From NCBI GenBank assembly GCA_016929245.1, contig JAFGJE010000174.1, positions 1-47,652 of the forward strand: 47,652 bases of DNA. Direction: 5' to 3'. This DNA is from Phycisphaerae bacterium (GTDB lineage Bacteria; Planctomycetota; Phycisphaerae; SM23-33). The notes under the pieces are model-generated. The model was not told the origin of the DNA. It saw only the letters and a program-made list of their open reading frames with translations, and did not search any database. Below, in pieces: positions 17,910 through 29,745 of the stretch (within the stretch, counting starts at the first letter, position 1; each line of letters begins with the position of its first letter). Made by a program: the position numbers and the translations under genes.

Positions 17910-19271
17910 TTATGACGTTTTTCCGTCTTTGGGCACGCCCCAGTTGGTGATATCGAACGCTTCGGCGTACCAGGTGTGCATTTCCTCGTCGCTGACGGCG
18001 GTGGTGCGTCCGGTTTCGTATTCGGCTTCCACCTTGTCGCGAATCGCCAGCAGGCGCGGGTCGTCCTTGGCGACGTCCTGGTTGTAGTGGCGTTCGATCC
18101 AGTGCTTGATCCCGGCCGCCCCGGACTTGTCGGTAATCGCCACGGCGGCCGGTCGGCCCAGGATTTTCCGCGTGTCGAACGCGGAATAAATTTCCTCGCT
18201 CTTGAGCAGCCCGTCCGCGTGGATGCCCGCGCGGGTGGTGTTGAAATCACGACCCACCAGCGGGAAGTTCGGCGGAATCTGGTATCCGATCACTTCTCGG
18301 AAGTATTTCGCAATTTCCGTGATCACCTGGTAGTCGGGGGTCTGGCCGCTGTTGACGGCCTCGCGCAACTGGGCCGCCTCGATGACCATCGCCTCAAGCG
18401 GGCTGTTGCCCGTGCGCTCGCCGATCCCCAGCAGGCTGGAGTTGCAGCCCGCGCAGCCGTACAGCCAGGCCGTCGCCGGATTGATCAGCACCTTGTGGAA
18501 ATCGTTATGCCCGTGGAATTCCAGCAGTTCCGAAGGCACGCCGGCCAGGTGGACCATGGCGTGGACCATCTTGGGAATGGAGCGCGGCAGGGTCGCGTGC
18601 ACCCACGGAACGCCGTATCCCATCGTGTCGCACAGGCGAATCTTGATATCCAGCCCGCTTTCGTCGCGCAGCTTCATCAGCTCCTGCGCGAACGGGATGA
18701 CGAATCCGTAAAAGTCGGCCCGCGTGATATCCTCGAAATGGCAGCGCGGGCGAATGTTATGCTCCAACGCGGAGCGAACCACGTCGAGATACTGCTCCAG
18801 CGCCTGGCGACGGTCCTTGTGCAGCTTCAGGTAGATGTGATAATCGCTGCAACTGGTCAGAATGCCCGTCTCGGGAACGTTCATGTCCTTGACGAGTTTG
18901 AAGTCGCTCTTGACGGCCCGGATCCAACTGGTGACTTCGGGGAATTTCGCGCCGAGTTCCTGGCATTTTTCGACGGCTTCGCGGTCCTTCTTGGAATACA
19001 CGAAAAATTCGCTCATGCGAACGATGCCGCTGCCGTTGTCCAGTTTCGTCAGGAGCTTGAAAATCTCGACGATCTGCTGAATCGTATACGGCGGGCGCGC
19101 CTGCTGGCCGTCACGAAAGGTCGTGTCGGTGACCCAAATTTCGTGCGGGGGCGCCGGCGGAACGACGGCATCCTCGAAATGCACCTTCGGCAGCTCCGTG
19201 TAGGGAAACATATCCCGGTACAGATTCGGTTCGCTGACGTTTTGCAATTCCACAGGTTTCGCTTTGGCCAT
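17910..19271 (-). CDS. DRE-TIM acyltransferase (2-isopropylmalate/homocitrate synthase family; possibly Re-citrate synthase)
   Basis: IWVTDTTFRDGQQARPPYTIQQIVEIFKLL; LEFHGHNDFHKVLINPATAWLYGCAGCNSSLLGIGERTGNSPLEAMV. Confidence 0.8.
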   Translation of the reverse strand: MAKAKPVELQNVSEPNLYRDMFPYTELPKVHFEDAVVPPAPPHEIWVTDTTFRDGQQARPPYTIQQIVEIFKLLTKLDNGSGIVRMSEFFVYSKKDREAVEKCQELGAKFPEVTSWIRAVKSDFKLVKDMNVPETGILTSCSDYHIYLKLHKDRRQALEQYLDVVRSALEHNIRPRCHFEDITRADFYGFVIPFAQELMKLRDESGLDIKIRLCDTMGYGVPWVHATLPRSIPKMVHAMVHLAGVPSELLEFHGHNDFHKVLINPATAWLYGCAGCNSSLLGIGERTGNSPLEAMVIEAAQLREAVNSGQTPDYQVITEIAKYFREVIGYQIPPNFPLVGRDFNTTRAGIHADGLLKSEEIYSAFDTRKILGRPAAVAITDKSGAAGIKHWIERHYNQDVAKDDPRLLAIRDKVEAEYETGRTTAVSDEEMHTWYAEAFDITNWGVPKDGKTS

Positions 19272-19383
19272 GGTGTATACCTCGTTTCTACCCGATGTCT
19301 AGAGTCGAGGCATTCTAGGACAAATTTCCGTCGAAAGCAAATGGAACTCCCGAAAGAACGCGGAATTTGTACACCATATCCAT

Positions 19384-19497
19384 TGTCATCCTGAGCGGAG
19401 CACAGCGGAGTCGAAGGACCTAACGGGTAGGTGGGCGTAAGATCCTTCGACTCCGCTACGCTCCGCCCAGGTCCTTGGGACTCCTTAGGAGATGACA
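19384..19497. repeat. Family-A fold-back, copy A4, with TCCTTGGGACTCCTTAGGA block in the right arm
   Basis: Arms read directly. Confidence 0.88.
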
Positions 19498-19603
19498 GTT
19501 ATCAAGGCAGGATTTCCTCAAGCCCCTTCGGGCATCCTGACGATATTGCTATAGATTACACGGACGACAACGGATGTCGTCCCCGACAAGGAGAACGGAT
19601 TCG

Positions 19604-19795
19604 ATGTGCCCTTATCTGGAAAAGTCGCATCCTCGCTGTTCGACCCACCTGAGCTTTCGCAATATCACCCAGGCGTTCAGGCATTGCGCCGGGCGATACG
19701 AAACGTGTCCCATTTACCAGGAACTCCGGTCCAATTTGCGGGATTATGACGTCGACTACCACACAGCCGGTTACCACCTCCTGGCCGCGTCCTGA
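19604..19795 (+). CDS. Small four-cysteine protein
   Basis: MCPYLEKSHPRCSTHLSFRNITQAFRHCAGRYETCPIYQEL; 4 nt upstream of the recombinase start. Confidence 0.6.
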   Translation: MCPYLEKSHPRCSTHLSFRNITQAFRHCAGRYETCPIYQELRSNLRDYDVDYHTAGYHLLAAS

Positions 19796-19799
19796 GCCC

Positions 19800-20687
19800 A
19801 TGGTTCATTTGCACGGTTTTCTGGACTACCTGCAAGTGGAATGCGGCCTGGCGACGGCGACGCGGTCGGCGTATCGCTCCGACCTGCTGAATTTCTGTCA
19901 ATATCTCGAAGAGATCGATCAGCCTCGCCTGGATCGTCTGCGCCCCAGTCATATCGAGGGATTTATCGGATTTTGTCGCCGGAGGGGGTTGGCGGCTTCT
20001 TCAACCGCCCGCGCGACGGCGGCGGTGCGCATGTTCTGCCGGTATCTCGTTCTGCAGAATATCCTCGACCAGGATCCCTCCGCGAGCATCGACTCGCCGA
20101 AAAAGTGGAACCGCCTTCCCGTGGTGCTGGACACCCCGGCTGTGCAGGAACTCCTTAACGCGCCCAACCCCGCCCAGGACGTTCACGCCTCGCGCGACCG
20201 GGCGATTCTGATGCTCCTGTACGCCACCGGAATGCGCGCCGCGGAGCTGGTGGGACTGCAATCCGGCGACCTGAACGCGAAAATCGGCGTGGTGCGCGTG
20301 CTGGGGAAGGGCTCGAAGGAGCGAATCATCCCGGTAGCCGACGAAGCGATCCATATCGTGGACGCCTACGTTCGCGAACATCGTCCCGTCCTCGCCAGCC
20401 GGCGGGATTCGGGACATCTGTTCCTCTCCCGCACCGGCAGGGGTTTGCTCCGCGAGGATGTGTTCCGGATCGTGGTCAAATACGTCCGGCGCGTCGCGGC
20501 CCGGGGGAACGTTTCGCCGCATACGTTGCGTCACTCGTTCGCCACGCAACTGCTCAAGGGCGGCGCGGACCTGCGCAGCGTCCAGGAAATGCTAGGCCAC
20601 GCCGACATCGCCACCACCCAAATCTACACCCACGTGGACGCCGAACGCCTGAAATCCATCCACAAACAATTCCACCCGCGGGGTTAG
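19800..20687 (+). CDS. Tyrosine recombinase XerC/XerD family
   Basis: LLYATGMRAAELVGL; HTLRHSFATQLLKGGADLRSVQEMLGHADIATTQIYTHV. Confidence 0.95.
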   Translation: MVHLHGFLDYLQVECGLATATRSAYRSDLLNFCQYLEEIDQPRLDRLRPSHIEGFIGFCRRRGLAASSTARATAAVRMFCRYLVLQNILDQDPSASIDSPKKWNRLPVVLDTPAVQELLNAPNPAQDVHASRDRAILMLLYATGMRAAELVGLQSGDLNAKIGVVRVLGKGSKERIIPVADEAIHIVDAYVREHRPVLASRRDSGHLFLSRTGRGLLREDVFRIVVKYVRRVAARGNVSPHTLRHSFATQLLKGGADLRSVQEMLGHADIATTQIYTHVDAERLKSIHKQFHPRG

Positions 20688-20785
20688 AAAACTACGCGAA
20701 CCTGGTAGAGTGGGTAATACCTAAGGCATCTCCGCTTCGCTTCGAATCGTTACCCGTCCTACCACTGCGAATCCTACGGAAAACA

Positions 20786-20819
20786 GCACGGGCGGATCGA
20801 TGGTTCGATCCGCCCGTGC
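20786..20819 (-). terminator. 15-bp perfect stem hairpin GCACGGGCGGATCGA-N4-TCGATCCGCCCGTGC
   Basis: On the minus strand followed by TGTTTTCC, downstream of the PEP-CTERM gene. Confidence 0.75.
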
Positions 20820-20875
20820 GTATGGTTTGGGGATGGATACAATCCACTCTTCAATTGTCGGTTCGGTCGAATCGG

Positions 20876-21562
20876 TTATCGACGACGTCGCGCCAGCGCC
20901 AACGCGCCGACGGCCAGCAGACTCATCGTCGCCGGTTCGGGAACGCAGCGCGTGTAGATCACGGCTTCGTCCATCCAAAGGGTGCATCCGTCCGTCCACT
21001 CGGGATCCTTGAGTTCCAGCTTATAGCTTTCGCATTCCGGCTGGGGATCGATGATCCAGTGATCCTCGATATAATACCAGCCGTCGGCAGCCGTCGTGAC
21101 GATGGGTTCGCAAGTCCGATACGCGACGCCCGATCCGGTGCTGTAGGACGGCGTCAGCGTCGTGGCGGATTCCGTCACGAAATCCGGATTGTCCGTCGCG
21201 ACGGTCAACAGGACGACGACCTCTTTGTACTTCGTCAAATCCTCTTCGTTGGGGATGTTGAACTCGATATAGTCGCCATCCACGGACGCGCTAAGAATCC
21301 CCGTGCGCAAACCGAAGGGACCACCCTGGAAAGCTTCCAGCCAGTGTGCGTTGGGTCCGCCGATCGCGGCGCACGGAGTTCCGAAGGGATTGTCCACTTC
21401 CTCCGGCGCGAACAACGAACCGCAGTTGGTCTCGAATTCCCACGCCTGCCGGGTATTCGTGGGATTCCCGTCGTCATACCACCCCGGCCGGTTGAAGTCG
21501 TCCGCCCAGGCGACGCCGGACAAACAGACGGACACCGCCAAAACAACAATGGTTTTCTTCAT
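20876..21562 (-). CDS. Secreted protein with PEP-CTERM sorting signal
   Basis: Signal peptide MKKTIVVLAVSVCLSGVAWA; C-terminus VPEPATMSLLAVGALALARRRR. Confidence 0.88.
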   Translation of the reverse strand: MKKTIVVLAVSVCLSGVAWADDFNRPGWYDDGNPTNTRQAWEFETNCGSLFAPEEVDNPFGTPCAAIGGPNAHWLEAFQGGPFGLRTGILSASVDGDYIEFNIPNEEDLTKYKEVVVLLTVATDNPDFVTESATTLTPSYSTGSGVAYRTCEPIVTTAADGWYYIEDHWIIDPQPECESYKLELKDPEWTDGCTLWMDEAVIYTRCVPEPATMSLLAVGALALARRRR

Positions 21563-21820
21563 ATTCCAACTCCTTTGCTCCATTAGGCTCTAATGCAAAT
21601 ATTCGGCGTTCCGTACTGTACGGCTCGCCCTTCTGAAAAACCCAAACCTTATGGTAGATACTATACGGTAAAACCCGGAATAAATCAAGAAAGAAACAAA
21701 ACCTCTACCGGTAATTTTCAGCATTAATTTAACATAAAGGCATTGTTAAAAATTGATTACAAACCGTAGTGTTTTGGTCTCCAAACAGGTGTATATCGAA
21801 CGTATGGGTTCTGACATCCC

Positions 21821-22720
21821 TCAAAGCACCTCGGCGAGGAATTCGGGATTGAGTGTTCCCTGGAGCGTCACGCGGACGAGGGTTTCGAGGCAGACGTTCG
21901 TCACATCGCCGCAGGCGTTGACGGCGAAGTATACGCGCAGTACGTCGCCGCCGCGGGCGCGGACGAGAACGGGCGTTTCGCACTGGCGCAGCGGGCCGTC
22001 CCACTCGAAGCGCAATGCCGTCAGAATCGCCGAGGCGCTCGAACCGGTTCCGCAGGCAAGCGTCTCGTCTTCCACGCCGAACTCGAACGTCCGCACGGCG
22101 ATCTCGCCCTCCCCCAACACCTGCACGAAGTTCACGTTCACCCCGCGAGGATGGAAATCATGATGATGCCGCAACGCTTCGCCCCAGCGACGCACGTCGA
22201 CGGCTTCGACGTCGTCGACGTAGGTCATCAGGTGCGGCACGCCCACCACGGCGTAGTCGCAGGAGAAGGTTTTCCCTTCCACACTCACGTGCAGATCGCG
22301 CCGGATGCTCTCCGGCGAGGGGATGCACACGCGGACGTATCGCCCGTCCTGGCGGCTGGCCCGCACGACGCCGGCCGGGGTGAGAATGCGAATCTCCCCG
22401 TCCGCCACGAGACCCTGGAGCACGGCGAAGCGGGTGAAACACCCCGTGCCGTTTCCGCACAGTTCGCACTCGCTGCCGTCGGCTTCCAGGAACCGCGCGC
22501 CGAGATCGGCGAGTTCCTCAATTTCGGATTCGACGGCGAAGATCACCCCGTCGGCGCCGACGCCGTGCCCCCGACGACACAAACCGCGCACGAACCGCCC
22601 CAATCGGTCGGGATCGTCCAGCAGGAAGTCCAGCCGCCCGTCATGATTGTCCAGGCAGATGAAATCATTCCCGCTGCCCGAGAGTTTCCAGAAGGGTATC
22701 GCTTCGGTAGGCATATCCAT
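21821..22720 (-). CDS. dapF: Diaminopimelate epimerase
   Basis: FWKLSGSGNDFICLDN, ELCGNGTGCFTRFA, ETLACGTGSSASA. Confidence 0.92.
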   Translation of the reverse strand: MDMPTEAIPFWKLSGSGNDFICLDNHDGRLDFLLDDPDRLGRFVRGLCRRGHGVGADGVIFAVESEIEELADLGARFLEADGSECELCGNGTGCFTRFAVLQGLVADGEIRILTPAGVVRASRQDGRYVRVCIPSPESIRRDLHVSVEGKTFSCDYAVVGVPHLMTYVDDVEAVDVRRWGEALRHHHDFHPRGVNVNFVQVLGEGEIAVRTFEFGVEDETLACGTGSSASAILTALRFEWDGPLRQCETPVLVRARGGDVLRVYFAVNACGDVTNVCLETLVRVTLQGTLNPEFLAEVL

Positions 22721-22723
22721 CCA

Positions 22724-23317
22724 TCACTTCGTCGGATCGGGCACCTCTTCCACCGGGGCGGAGGCGGGAACTTTGGGGATGGTTTCGTTGTGCGGATCGC
22801 CGGGTTTGTCCCCCGCCGACGGCTGGATTCCGCGAAGCTGTCGAACCTCCTCCTGCAGCTTCTCCAGATCGGTTTTCAATTTCGTGTTCTCCCGCCGCAA
22901 CCGGGCCGCCAACGCCCCGGCGGTCTCCTTCTCCGTCTTCATGACGGAGTTGGTTTTTTTGAGTTTGGCGATCTGATCGTTCAGGTCGGCAAGCTGTTTC
23001 CGGAGCGCCGCTTCTTTTTCCTTCGCTTCGTTCCTGAGAGCCTCAAGATTCTGATTCACGACGCCGAGTTGGTTTTTCGCGTCGGCGGCGGCCTTTTGGG
23101 CGGTTTTCAGATCCTTCTGGAGGGACTTGTGCTGCTCTTCCAGTTCCGCGAAGGATTTCCGCGTCGCCTGGACCTGTTCCTGGAGTTTCGCCAGATCGGC
23201 TTTGGCGTCGTCGAGTTCCTTCCGGGCCTTTTCCGTCTCCTCCCGGTCGCACCCGCCGGAACCCAGCATCATGACCATCACCGCCGTCAGCAACATCCCG
23301 TTTCGCGTGTTCATCAT
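22724..23317 (-). CDS. Coiled-coil putative lipoprotein
   Basis: Lipobox-like MLGSGGC then long heptad-rich KELDDAKADLAKLQEQVQ.. Confidence 0.7.
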   Translation of the reverse strand: MMNTRNGMLLTAVMVMMLGSGGCDREETEKARKELDDAKADLAKLQEQVQATRKSFAELEEQHKSLQKDLKTAQKAAADAKNQLGVVNQNLEALRNEAKEKEAALRKQLADLNDQIAKLKKTNSVMKTEKETAGALAARLRRENTKLKTDLEKLQEEVRQLRGIQPSAGDKPGDPHNETIPKVPASAPVEEVPDPTK

Positions 23318-23444
23318 ACACTCCTTACGCCACGGTGTGTTCGCCGGAGACACACCCTTACGTGTTCCATCGTCTCCCCAACCTTCCCCCTACCATACCC
23401 ACCCGCGAAACGGATCGCAAGGATCGGATTTTTCGACGATGGAG

Positions 23445-24335
23445 TCAAGGCCTGTCGGCGGAATCCGTCGTCGACGTCGCGGCGTATCGACGGGGACTCA
23501 ACCCCGCGATCTTTCGGAACAGGCGGGAAAAGTACGCGGGATTCTCGACGCCCACCGCCCTGCCGACCTGCGCCACGGTCCTGCCGCCTTCCCGGAGCAG
23601 CCACTTGGCCCGTTCGACGCGAAGGCGGTGCGTGTACGCCAACGGGGACAATCCGAAGGCGGCGTGAAACACCCGGCAGGCGTGGGCGTAGCTGCTGCCC
23701 AGGGATTGGAGTTCCTTTTGAAGGGAGGGCATCTGTTCGATCGGAAGGTCCGCCAGGCCGTCCAGACGGGCGCGAATCGCCTGGGCCAGTCGCCCGGATC
23801 GCCCGGCGGGTTTCAGCGCGTCCGACGCGCCCGGACCGAACAGTTCCACCAGCAGTTGCAGAAAAATCCCGCGACAGAGCAACTGCTCGTGCAACCGCTC
23901 GGTGTTCCAAAGGGAATCGAGTCGGGCATGGATTTCCAGCGCCGCCGGCGACGGAACCGGTCCCTGGAACACCTCGCGCGGAACAAACCGGGGCGCCGAT
24001 ACCATCTCCCCGGGCACGATCTGTTTCGGCGGATAGGAAATCAGGGGGCGCTGGATGGTTTCGCGGGGAACCACCCAGTCGAAGTGCACCCAGCAGCGCC
24101 GCCCGGCGCGGCTGGTCATTCGCGTCACGTGAAGTTCCCCCGGCGGAACGATCAGAAACGTTCCCTCGCCGCGGGGATAACTACACGAAGAAAATTCCAC
24201 GTCGAACTCCCCTTCGGCGAAGAGCACGAGCTGATGATCGTGAATCAACCGCTGCGGTTCGACCCATCCGGCGGTGTAACGAGCCGATCCGACGTTTCGA
24301 AGGTTGGGCGAGATGTGGTTCAGCCAGTGAGTCAT
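23445..24335 (-). CDS. AraC-family transcriptional regulator
   Basis: ERAKWLLREGGRTVAQVGRAVGVENPAYFSRLFRKIAGLSPRRY. Confidence 0.92.
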   Translation of the reverse strand: MTHWLNHISPNLRNVGSARYTAGWVEPQRLIHDHQLVLFAEGEFDVEFSSCSYPRGEGTFLIVPPGELHVTRMTSRAGRRCWVHFDWVVPRETIQRPLISYPPKQIVPGEMVSAPRFVPREVFQGPVPSPAALEIHARLDSLWNTERLHEQLLCRGIFLQLLVELFGPGASDALKPAGRSGRLAQAIRARLDGLADLPIEQMPSLQKELQSLGSSYAHACRVFHAAFGLSPLAYTHRLRVERAKWLLREGGRTVAQVGRAVGVENPAYFSRLFRKIAGLSPRRYAATSTTDSADRP

Positions 24336-24340
24336 AGTGA

Positions 24341-24372
24341 TATCATTTTCGTATAAATTATATCATTTCCGT
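24341..24372. promoter_or_regulatory. AraC-type direct-repeat operator (TATCATTTTCGT / TATCATTTCCGT, 20 bp apart)
   Basis: Starts at 24341 and 24361; weaker third copy TATTATTTTCAT at 24439. Confidence 0.6.
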
Positions 24373-24469
24373 GGCCTTGTATAAATATATTTTATAGTCG
24401 AAAATGGAGACGGAAAGAGAAACACCGGTTTCACTTGATATTATTTTCATGCAATTCAGGAGCTGTGAA

Positions 24470-25471
24470 ATGAACGGGAAGGCGTTGGTTTGCACGGAAG
24501 ATCAGACATTTTCGATGCAGGACGTGTCGCTGGGCGAGATGGGCCCGGAGGATCTGTTCGTCCGGACGCGATACAGCGGCGTGAGCATCGGCACGGAGTT
24601 CGCGCTGATTCGCAAGAAGCTCCGTTGGGGTGGGTTCCCGATCTGCACGGGTTACCAGGCGATCGGCGTGATCGAGCGGGTCGGCGCGAAGGTGAAGGAG
24701 TTCCAGCCCGGGCGGACAATTTACTTCCGCAACACGAAATCCATCACGCTGTCGGACGGCACGAACGTTTCGCCGGTGGCGGGGACGCATTGTTCGCACG
24801 CCGTGGTCGCGCCGTCCACGACGCACGGGCCGGCGCTGTTACCGGCGGACGTGGACCCGGAGGCGGCGAGTCTGTTCGTCATGCCGGCGGTCTCGCTGTA
24901 CGGTACGGACATGGCCGGGGTGGGCATGGGCGATCTCGTCGTCGTGCAGGGCGCGGGATTGATCGGTCTGGGCACGGTGGCGGCCTGCGCGTTGCGCGGC
25001 GCGGAAGTCATCGCGATCGACGTGATTCCCGCGCGCCTGGAGGCGGCCCGGATGCTCGGCGCGAGTTACTGTATCCACGCGGGGAAGCAGGATGTCCTCC
25101 AGGCCGTCAGGGACATCGCGCCCGACGGCGCGGACGTGGTGTTTGAATCGACCGGCGTGGGATCGCTGATCGACCAGGCGATTTTGCTCGCGCGGCTGGG
25201 CGGGAAGTTCGTCTTCCAGGGCAACTTCGGCGCGGGGCGGATTCACCTGACGTTCCTCGAAGCCCACGCGCGACAATTGCGGGCGTTTTTCCCCTGCGAC
25301 GACGGATACATTCCGGCCCGTCGGGCGGTGATGCGATTGCTCGCTTCCGGCGCGCTGCCGTTGGGGAAACTCATCACGCATCGCGTGCCGGCGGAAGAGA
25401 GTCCGGCGTTTTACGATAAAATCAACCGCAACCAGGCCGACGACGTGCTCGGCGCGGTGATCGTCTGGTAA
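24470..25471 (+). CDS. Zinc-type MDR dehydrogenase
   Basis: VVVQGAGLIGLGTVAACALRGAEVIAIDVIPARLEAARMLGA Rossmann motif; RBS-like caggag. Confidence 0.85.
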   Translation: MNGKALVCTEDQTFSMQDVSLGEMGPEDLFVRTRYSGVSIGTEFALIRKKLRWGGFPICTGYQAIGVIERVGAKVKEFQPGRTIYFRNTKSITLSDGTNVSPVAGTHCSHAVVAPSTTHGPALLPADVDPEAASLFVMPAVSLYGTDMAGVGMGDLVVVQGAGLIGLGTVAACALRGAEVIAIDVIPARLEAARMLGASYCIHAGKQDVLQAVRDIAPDGADVVFESTGVGSLIDQAILLARLGGKFVFQGNFGAGRIHLTFLEAHARQLRAFFPCDDGYIPARRAVMRLLASGALPLGKLITHRVPAEESPAFYDKINRNQADDVLGAVIVW

Positions 25472-25503
25472 CCGAATTATATTTATACAAAGAAAACGAA
25501 TCG

Positions 25504-25589
25504 GGCGCCGTGGTTCGCGCAGCGCCGCGGAGCAACCACGTTATCCAAGAAACGTGGTTGCTCCGCGGCGCTGCGCGAACCACGGCACC
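25504..25589. repeat. Family-F fold-back copy 1 (39-bp arms, 1 mismatch, 8-nt loop)
   Basis: Arms 25504-25542 and 25551-25589. Confidence 0.93.
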
Positions 25590-25615
25590 CTTGTGACAAT
25601 TAGAGAGGATATAAA

Positions 25616-26641
25616 ATGAAAGCAGCCGTTGTGGAATCCCGGGGGCGACTGGTCGTGCGCGACGTTCCGGAACCGAAGATGGGCGAATATGACTGCCTCT
25701 GCGAAACGCTCTACGGCGCCACGTGCAGCGGAACGGACGTCCACCTGATCGAAAACCACTCCATGCCGTTCGAGTATTCCTACCCGATGATCCTCGGCCA
25801 CGAGAGCATCGGACGGGTGCTGGAGGTCGGCGCGAAGGTGAAACAGTTTCGCGTCGGCGACCTCGTGACGCGCGTGGTGAACTACTCGACGGACGATTTG
25901 GCGTCGTTCTGGGGCGGATTCGCCGAGCGCAGTTTGGTGTCCGACCATGAAGTCATCAAAAAGGAAACCGGCCGGGAGATCGGATTCTCCGACGGGATTC
26001 ACAAGGTGCTCCCGGCGGAAATCGACCCCGCGGGCGCGACGATGGTCATCACCTGGCGGGAGACGCTGAGCTTCCTGCAACGTATCGGGGTCGCGCCGGG
26101 GGCGGCCGTGCTGGTGATCGGATCGGGCGGGAACGGTTTCTCGTTCGCCAACCACGCGCGGAATTTCGGCGCGGGGAAGATCGTGATGATCGGCAGCGAC
26201 TCCCGGCGGGAGGTCGCCCGGCGCGTCGGCGCGGCGGCGCTGTTCTCGTACAAACTCGACGACGTCGCCGGCGCGATCCGCGACGCGGGCTTCGGTCCGT
26301 TCGACCTGATCCTCGACGCCGTCGGACAGGCGGGGCAGATCGACCGCGTGCTTCCGCTGCTCAAGCCCGGCGGTCAGGTGGCGATGTACGGCGTGGACGA
26401 TTTCGGAAAAGTGACGATCAACCCCTCTCGCGCGCCGGGAAGCTTCACCTTCGCCAATCCCGGATACAACGAAGGCGAGGCCCACGACGCCGTGGTGTCT
26501 TTCCTGCGCGAGGGCAAGCTCCGGCCGGGCGATTTCTGCGATCTGGAGACGATCTACCCGCTGGAGTCGATCCACGACGCCTTCGCCGCCGTGCGCCAGC
26601 GAAAAGCCGTCAAAGCCGTGGTGCGGTTAGGGGAAGAATAA
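25616..26641 (+). CDS. Zinc-binding MDR dehydrogenase
   Basis: ATCSGTDVHLIENHSMPFEYSYPMILGHESIGRVLEVG; VLVIGSGGNGFSFANHARNFGAGKIVMIGSD. Confidence 0.87.
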   Translation: MKAAVVESRGRLVVRDVPEPKMGEYDCLCETLYGATCSGTDVHLIENHSMPFEYSYPMILGHESIGRVLEVGAKVKQFRVGDLVTRVVNYSTDDLASFWGGFAERSLVSDHEVIKKETGREIGFSDGIHKVLPAEIDPAGATMVITWRETLSFLQRIGVAPGAAVLVIGSGGNGFSFANHARNFGAGKIVMIGSDSRREVARRVGAAALFSYKLDDVAGAIRDAGFGPFDLILDAVGQAGQIDRVLPLLKPGGQVAMYGVDDFGKVTINPSRAPGSFTFANPGYNEGEAHDAVVSFLREGKLRPGDFCDLETIYPLESIHDAFAAVRQRKAVKAVVRLGEE

Positions 26642-26650
26642 AAACCTGAT

Positions 26651-26733
26651 TTGACCACAGAGATTCAGAGGACACGGAGAAAACCATTAAGAAAATATTT
26701 CTTTCTCCGTGACCTCTGAGTCTTGGTGGTCAA
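26651..26733. repeat. Fold-back repeat, 32-nt arms with 4 mismatches, overlapping the purN 3' end
   Basis: TTGACCACAGAGATTCAGAGGACACGGAGAAA / TTTCTCCGTGACCTCTGAGTCTTGGTGGTCAA. Confidence 0.88.
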
Positions 26734-27364
26734 TGTATTGTTTGATTTTCACAATCCGTCCGTCGATGGTCAGTCTGCCTTCGGCGAACAGGCGTATCGC
26801 TTCGGGATACGCGGCGCATTCCTGCTCGAATACGCGCGCCGCGAGGGCGTCCGGTGTGTCGGTGTCGAAGACGGGCACGGTCTTCTGCACGATGATCGGC
26901 CCCTCGTCGTAATCGTTGGTCACGAAATGCACGGTACAGCCGGACACCTTGCAGCCGGCCGCCAGCACCGCCTCGTGAACGCGCCGGCCATACATCCCAT
27001 GTCCGCCGAACCCCGGCAGCAGCGCGGGGTGGATGTTCATCACCCGCCCGACGTAGTTCGGCGGAATGATCCACATCGACAAAAAACCCGCGAGGATCAC
27101 AAGGTCCACCCCCGCGGCGTCCAGATGCTCCGCGATGCCGGCGGAATAGTCCTCCAGCCGCTCCGGCCCGTATTCCTGATACGGCACGAGATGGACAGCC
27201 AGCCCGGCGTCTTTGGCGCGATCGATACCCTTGCAGGGGCGCGACGCGATCACGACGGCGATCTCCGCCGGCAGGTCGGGCGCTTGCAGAAGGTTGACCA
27301 TCGTCCGCCCCCCGCCCGAAAGCAGCACGCCCAGGCGCAGTTTTTTCTCCACGGAACCACTCAT
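26687..27364 (-). CDS. purN: Phosphoribosylglycinamide formyltransferase
   Basis: LGVLLSGGGRTMVNLL; VMNIHPALLPGFGGHGMYGRRVHEAVLAAG; start 27364 or 27373. Confidence 0.9.
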   Translation of the reverse strand: MSGSVEKKLRLGVLLSGGGRTMVNLLQAPDLPAEIAVVIASRPCKGIDRAKDAGLAVHLVPYQEYGPERLEDYSAGIAEHLDAAGVDLVILAGFLSMWIIPPNYVGRVMNIHPALLPGFGGHGMYGRRVHEAVLAAGCKVSGCTVHFVTNDYDEGPIIVQKTVPVFDTDTPDALAARVFEQECAAYPEAIRLFAEGRLTIDGRIVKIKQYIDHQDSEVTEKEIFS

Positions 27365-27407
27365 GGAAACCATTAAACCCAGCGACGAGTTGAGAGTCAA
27401 TGCAACG

Positions 27408-29603
<2,196 letters not shown>

Positions 29604-29620
29604 TTAATAATCATCTTGGC

Positions 29621-29721
29621 TGTCATCCTGAGCGGAGCGCAGCGCAGTCGAAGGACCTCACGCGCACGAACCCATGAGGTCCTTCGACTCCGCTCGAAGA
29701 CTCGCTTCGCTCAGGATGACA
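29621..29721. repeat. Family-A fold-back, copy A5
   Basis: TGTCATCCTGAGCGGAGCGCAGCGCAGTCGAAGGACCT ... CTCAGGATGACA. Confidence 0.9.
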
Positions 29722-29745
29722 ATTGTTGGTCATGTACTTTTTTTC

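Noticed and set aside
20876-21562. Exosortase system in the window
   Set aside because: Only PEP-CTERM substrates are visible; no exosortase-like (XrtA) gene is present here.
22151-24337. 728-aa plus-strand ORF over dapF, lipoprotein and AraC genes
   Set aside because: Spans three well-supported minus-strand genes plus intergenic DNA; no recognisable domain.
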